From Agmasoma carcini (nom. nud.) (taxonomy: Eukaryota > Microsporidia > Thelohaniidae): a stretch of DNA of 64,000 nucleotides. The notes below the pieces were generated by a model. It was not told where the DNA came from and did not search any database. It saw only the letters and a program-made list of their open reading frames with translations. Shown here one piece after another: positions 62,414-64,000 of the stretch. Every line of letters begins with the position of its first letter. Positions within the stretch are counted from its first letter, which is position 1. Both the position numbers and the translations under genes were made by a program. Where the stretch lies: NCBI GenBank assembly GCA_029232285.1, contig JAOXFI010000014.1:38258-102257 (forward strand), in the 5' to 3' direction.

Positions 62414-62752
62414 ATTGGAAAAAGTTAACTATAATATTATATATAAATATTTATAATAAAAATAGGTTAAAATATTGAAAATATAAATTCTTATCAATTA
62501 GAAAAAGTTAACTATAATATTATATATAAATATTTATAATAAGATTAGGTTAAAATATTGAAAATATAAATTCTTATCAATTGGAAAAAGTTAACTATAA
62601 TGTTATATATAAATATTTATAATAAAAATAGGTTAAAATATTGAAAATATAAATTCTTACTAATTGGAAAAAGTTAACAATAATATTATATATAAATATT
62701 TATAATAAGATTAGGTTAAAATATTGAAAATATAAATTCTTATCAATTGGAA
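62414..62752. repeat. 83-bp tandem repeat, four copies
   Basis: Unit starts at 62414, 62497, 62580 and 62663, each exactly 83 bp (ATTGGAAAAAGTTAACTATA ... AAATTCTTATCA). Copies alternate between AATAAAAATAGG and AATAAGATTAGG, suggesting a two-unit (166-bp) amplification step. Confidence 0.97.
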
Positions 62753-63164
62753 ACCCATCCGTTTATTTTTCATCAATGAAGAATAGAACTCTTTCTATTT
62801 ACTATAAAACTAGATTCTTAAAGTGATTAAGTTTATACGTAACCCCACGGACTCGCTTTAATCCTTATAATCTAATTATCAGTTGTTAAGGTATGACCCA
62901 TTACAACATTTCCTTTTATCTTATACATATTATTTTAATATTTTTATGATGATATATTAATCCTCGTCTTAAAACTATTTATTATTGATCATATAATTAA
63001 CCAATAATCAACTACATAACAATAACATAACTTATAAAACACTCTCATCATCATTTCTACACACTTTTAACTATTTTTACCTTTGTTTATTAATTTTAAT
63101 CTATATTAATAATATCAAACTAAAGTTTCAAATAAGCTATAAAACAAAGAATTTTTATTTAAGC
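62753..63164. other. Gene-free stretch
   Basis: Nothing recognised apart from the GAATTTTTATTTAAGC leader of the next gene. Confidence 0.4.
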
Positions 63165-63590
63165 ATGAACAAAACCGACAGTGAAAGAGTAATCGAAGAG
63201 GTATTGGATGTGTTCATCAAACATGAATTAACATTCGACATGTGTAGAAGAATTTTATATATTGAAATGCTACAAGAGACTCATTGTTCAAGAAGAGATC
63301 CTTGCTTTCTTAAAAACTACTTTGATATAGATGAATCATTCTTCTTACCACAAAACAAGAAAATGAGAAAGGATTGGTACTTAAGAGAGGCTCTGTATAA
63401 GCAAAATATGCATTTAGACCTTGAAGGATTATGTGACAAGCTAAGAGCTAAGTTTGATGAAGTATTAGAAATAGTATTAAGAGAACATGGTTTGTTAGAT
63501 GAAGCTAATAAGATAAACAAAAGATATAATTTAAATAGCTGTAAGGAAAATGTTGGGTGGAATGAAAGAAGTGAAAATAATAAAAAATAA
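63165..63590 (+). CDS. Hypothetical protein
   Basis: 141 residues, charged and helical (SERVIEEVLDVFIKHELTF, LDLEGLCDKLRAKFDEVLEIV), four Cys in the first half without a zinc-finger spacing, basic Asn-rich tail. More balanced base composition than surrounding sequence, so it is coding. No family recognised. Confidence 0.6.
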   Translation: MNKTDSERVIEEVLDVFIKHELTFDMCRRILYIEMLQETHCSRRDPCFLKNYFDIDESFFLPQNKKMRKDWYLREALYKQNMHLDLEGLCDKLRAKFDEVLEIVLREHGLLDEANKINKRYNLNSCKENVGWNERSENNKK

Positions 63591-63719
63591 TTAAAAAATA
63601 TGAAATTTATTTTAAATACATAACTTAAGAGCATTTATGATCTTTATTTATAAGATTTTAATTATTTACACTTAAAGACAACATTATTAAATGTTTAGCT
63701 ATCAATCACTTGAAAAAAA

Positions 63720-64000
63720 TAGTTAACCATGGTAAGTCAAGGTCAGACATGTTTAGTCGTGATTAGTACATGGTTAGTCATGTTAGTTATGGTCATATGA
63801 TCAGGTGAGTCAGGTCAGACATGATCAATGATGGTCAGACATGGTCAATGATGGTCAGTGATGGTCATATGGTCAGGTTAGTAATGGTCAGACTTGATTA
63901 GACATGGTCAGACATGATCAATGATGGTCAGTCGTGGTCAGTCGTGGTCAGTCGTGGTCAGTCGTGGTCAGTCGTGGTCAGTCGTGGTCAGTCGTGGTCA
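63720..64000. repeat. TGGTCAGTCG(T) array running off the right edge
   Basis: Irregular GTCA-GACATGG-TCA repeats that become seven or more perfect copies of the decamer GTGGTCAGTC; continues beyond the window. Confidence 0.95.

Overview
The window is nuclear DNA of a microsporidian, most likely of the Nosema/Vairimorpha type. The evidence is: strongly AT-rich sequence; intron-less, shortened but clearly eukaryotic proteins (glycyl-tRNA synthetase, Sec24, HSP90, ubiquitin-S27a, NAC alpha, an ATR-type kinase, condensin); an AAAATTTT-like palindrome with a CC/CCC touch just in front of most start codons; and degraded Merlin and Tc1/mariner transposons between the genes. About 29 genes are intact or nearly so, plus one tRNA-Phe(GAA). 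Function calls come from reading the translations; no database search was run.

Layout. 0-2.2 kb: 3' end of a multi-BRCT (TopBP1/Dpb11-like) gene, a small possible Mediator gene and an unknown gene. 2.2-4.8 kb: a transposon block with a Merlin relic, bracketed by inverted repeats. 4.8-14.1 kb: GlyRS, an unknown gene, a second Merlin relic, condensin subunit 1 (Ycs4-like) and DNA ligase I. 15.9-23.0 kb: Sec24, a tiny UIM-like ORF head-to-head with a tail-anchored protein gene, a WDR82/Swd2-like protein, an FYRN/FYRC protein, a SUZ12/VEFS-like zinc-finger protein and signal peptidase subunit 2. 23.5-31.5 kb: a Brr2/Slh1-type helicase and an ATR/Mec1 kinase. 31.9-35.1 kb: Merlin relics and a complete-length Tc1/mariner relic with TIRs and TA flanks. 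35.3-40.2 kb: Upf2-like, RAD18-like, Sec15-like and tRNA-Phe. 40.3-48.2 kb: a transposon graveyard with a duplicated GC-rich structured non-coding element, one RING-H2 gene and a LINE relic. 48.3-57.6 kb: HSP90 (with heat-shock elements), FANCJ/BRIP1-like helicase, ubiquitin-S27a, a beta-propeller protein and NAC alpha. 57.6-62 kb: more Merlin relics. 62-64 kb: two small unknown genes.

Two functional themes stand out. Genome maintenance: TopBP1-like, DNA ligase I, ATR-like, RAD18-like, FANCJ-like and condensin genes lie within 64 kb. Chromatin: Swd2-like, FYR and SUZ12-like genes are consecutive. Almost every intergenic space also carries its own simple or tandem repeat, built from TTAG/TCAG or TGGTCA-type words. 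The most enigmatic item is a ~500-bp structured, GC-rich unit present twice at 44.8-46.0 kb, one copy well preserved and one decayed.
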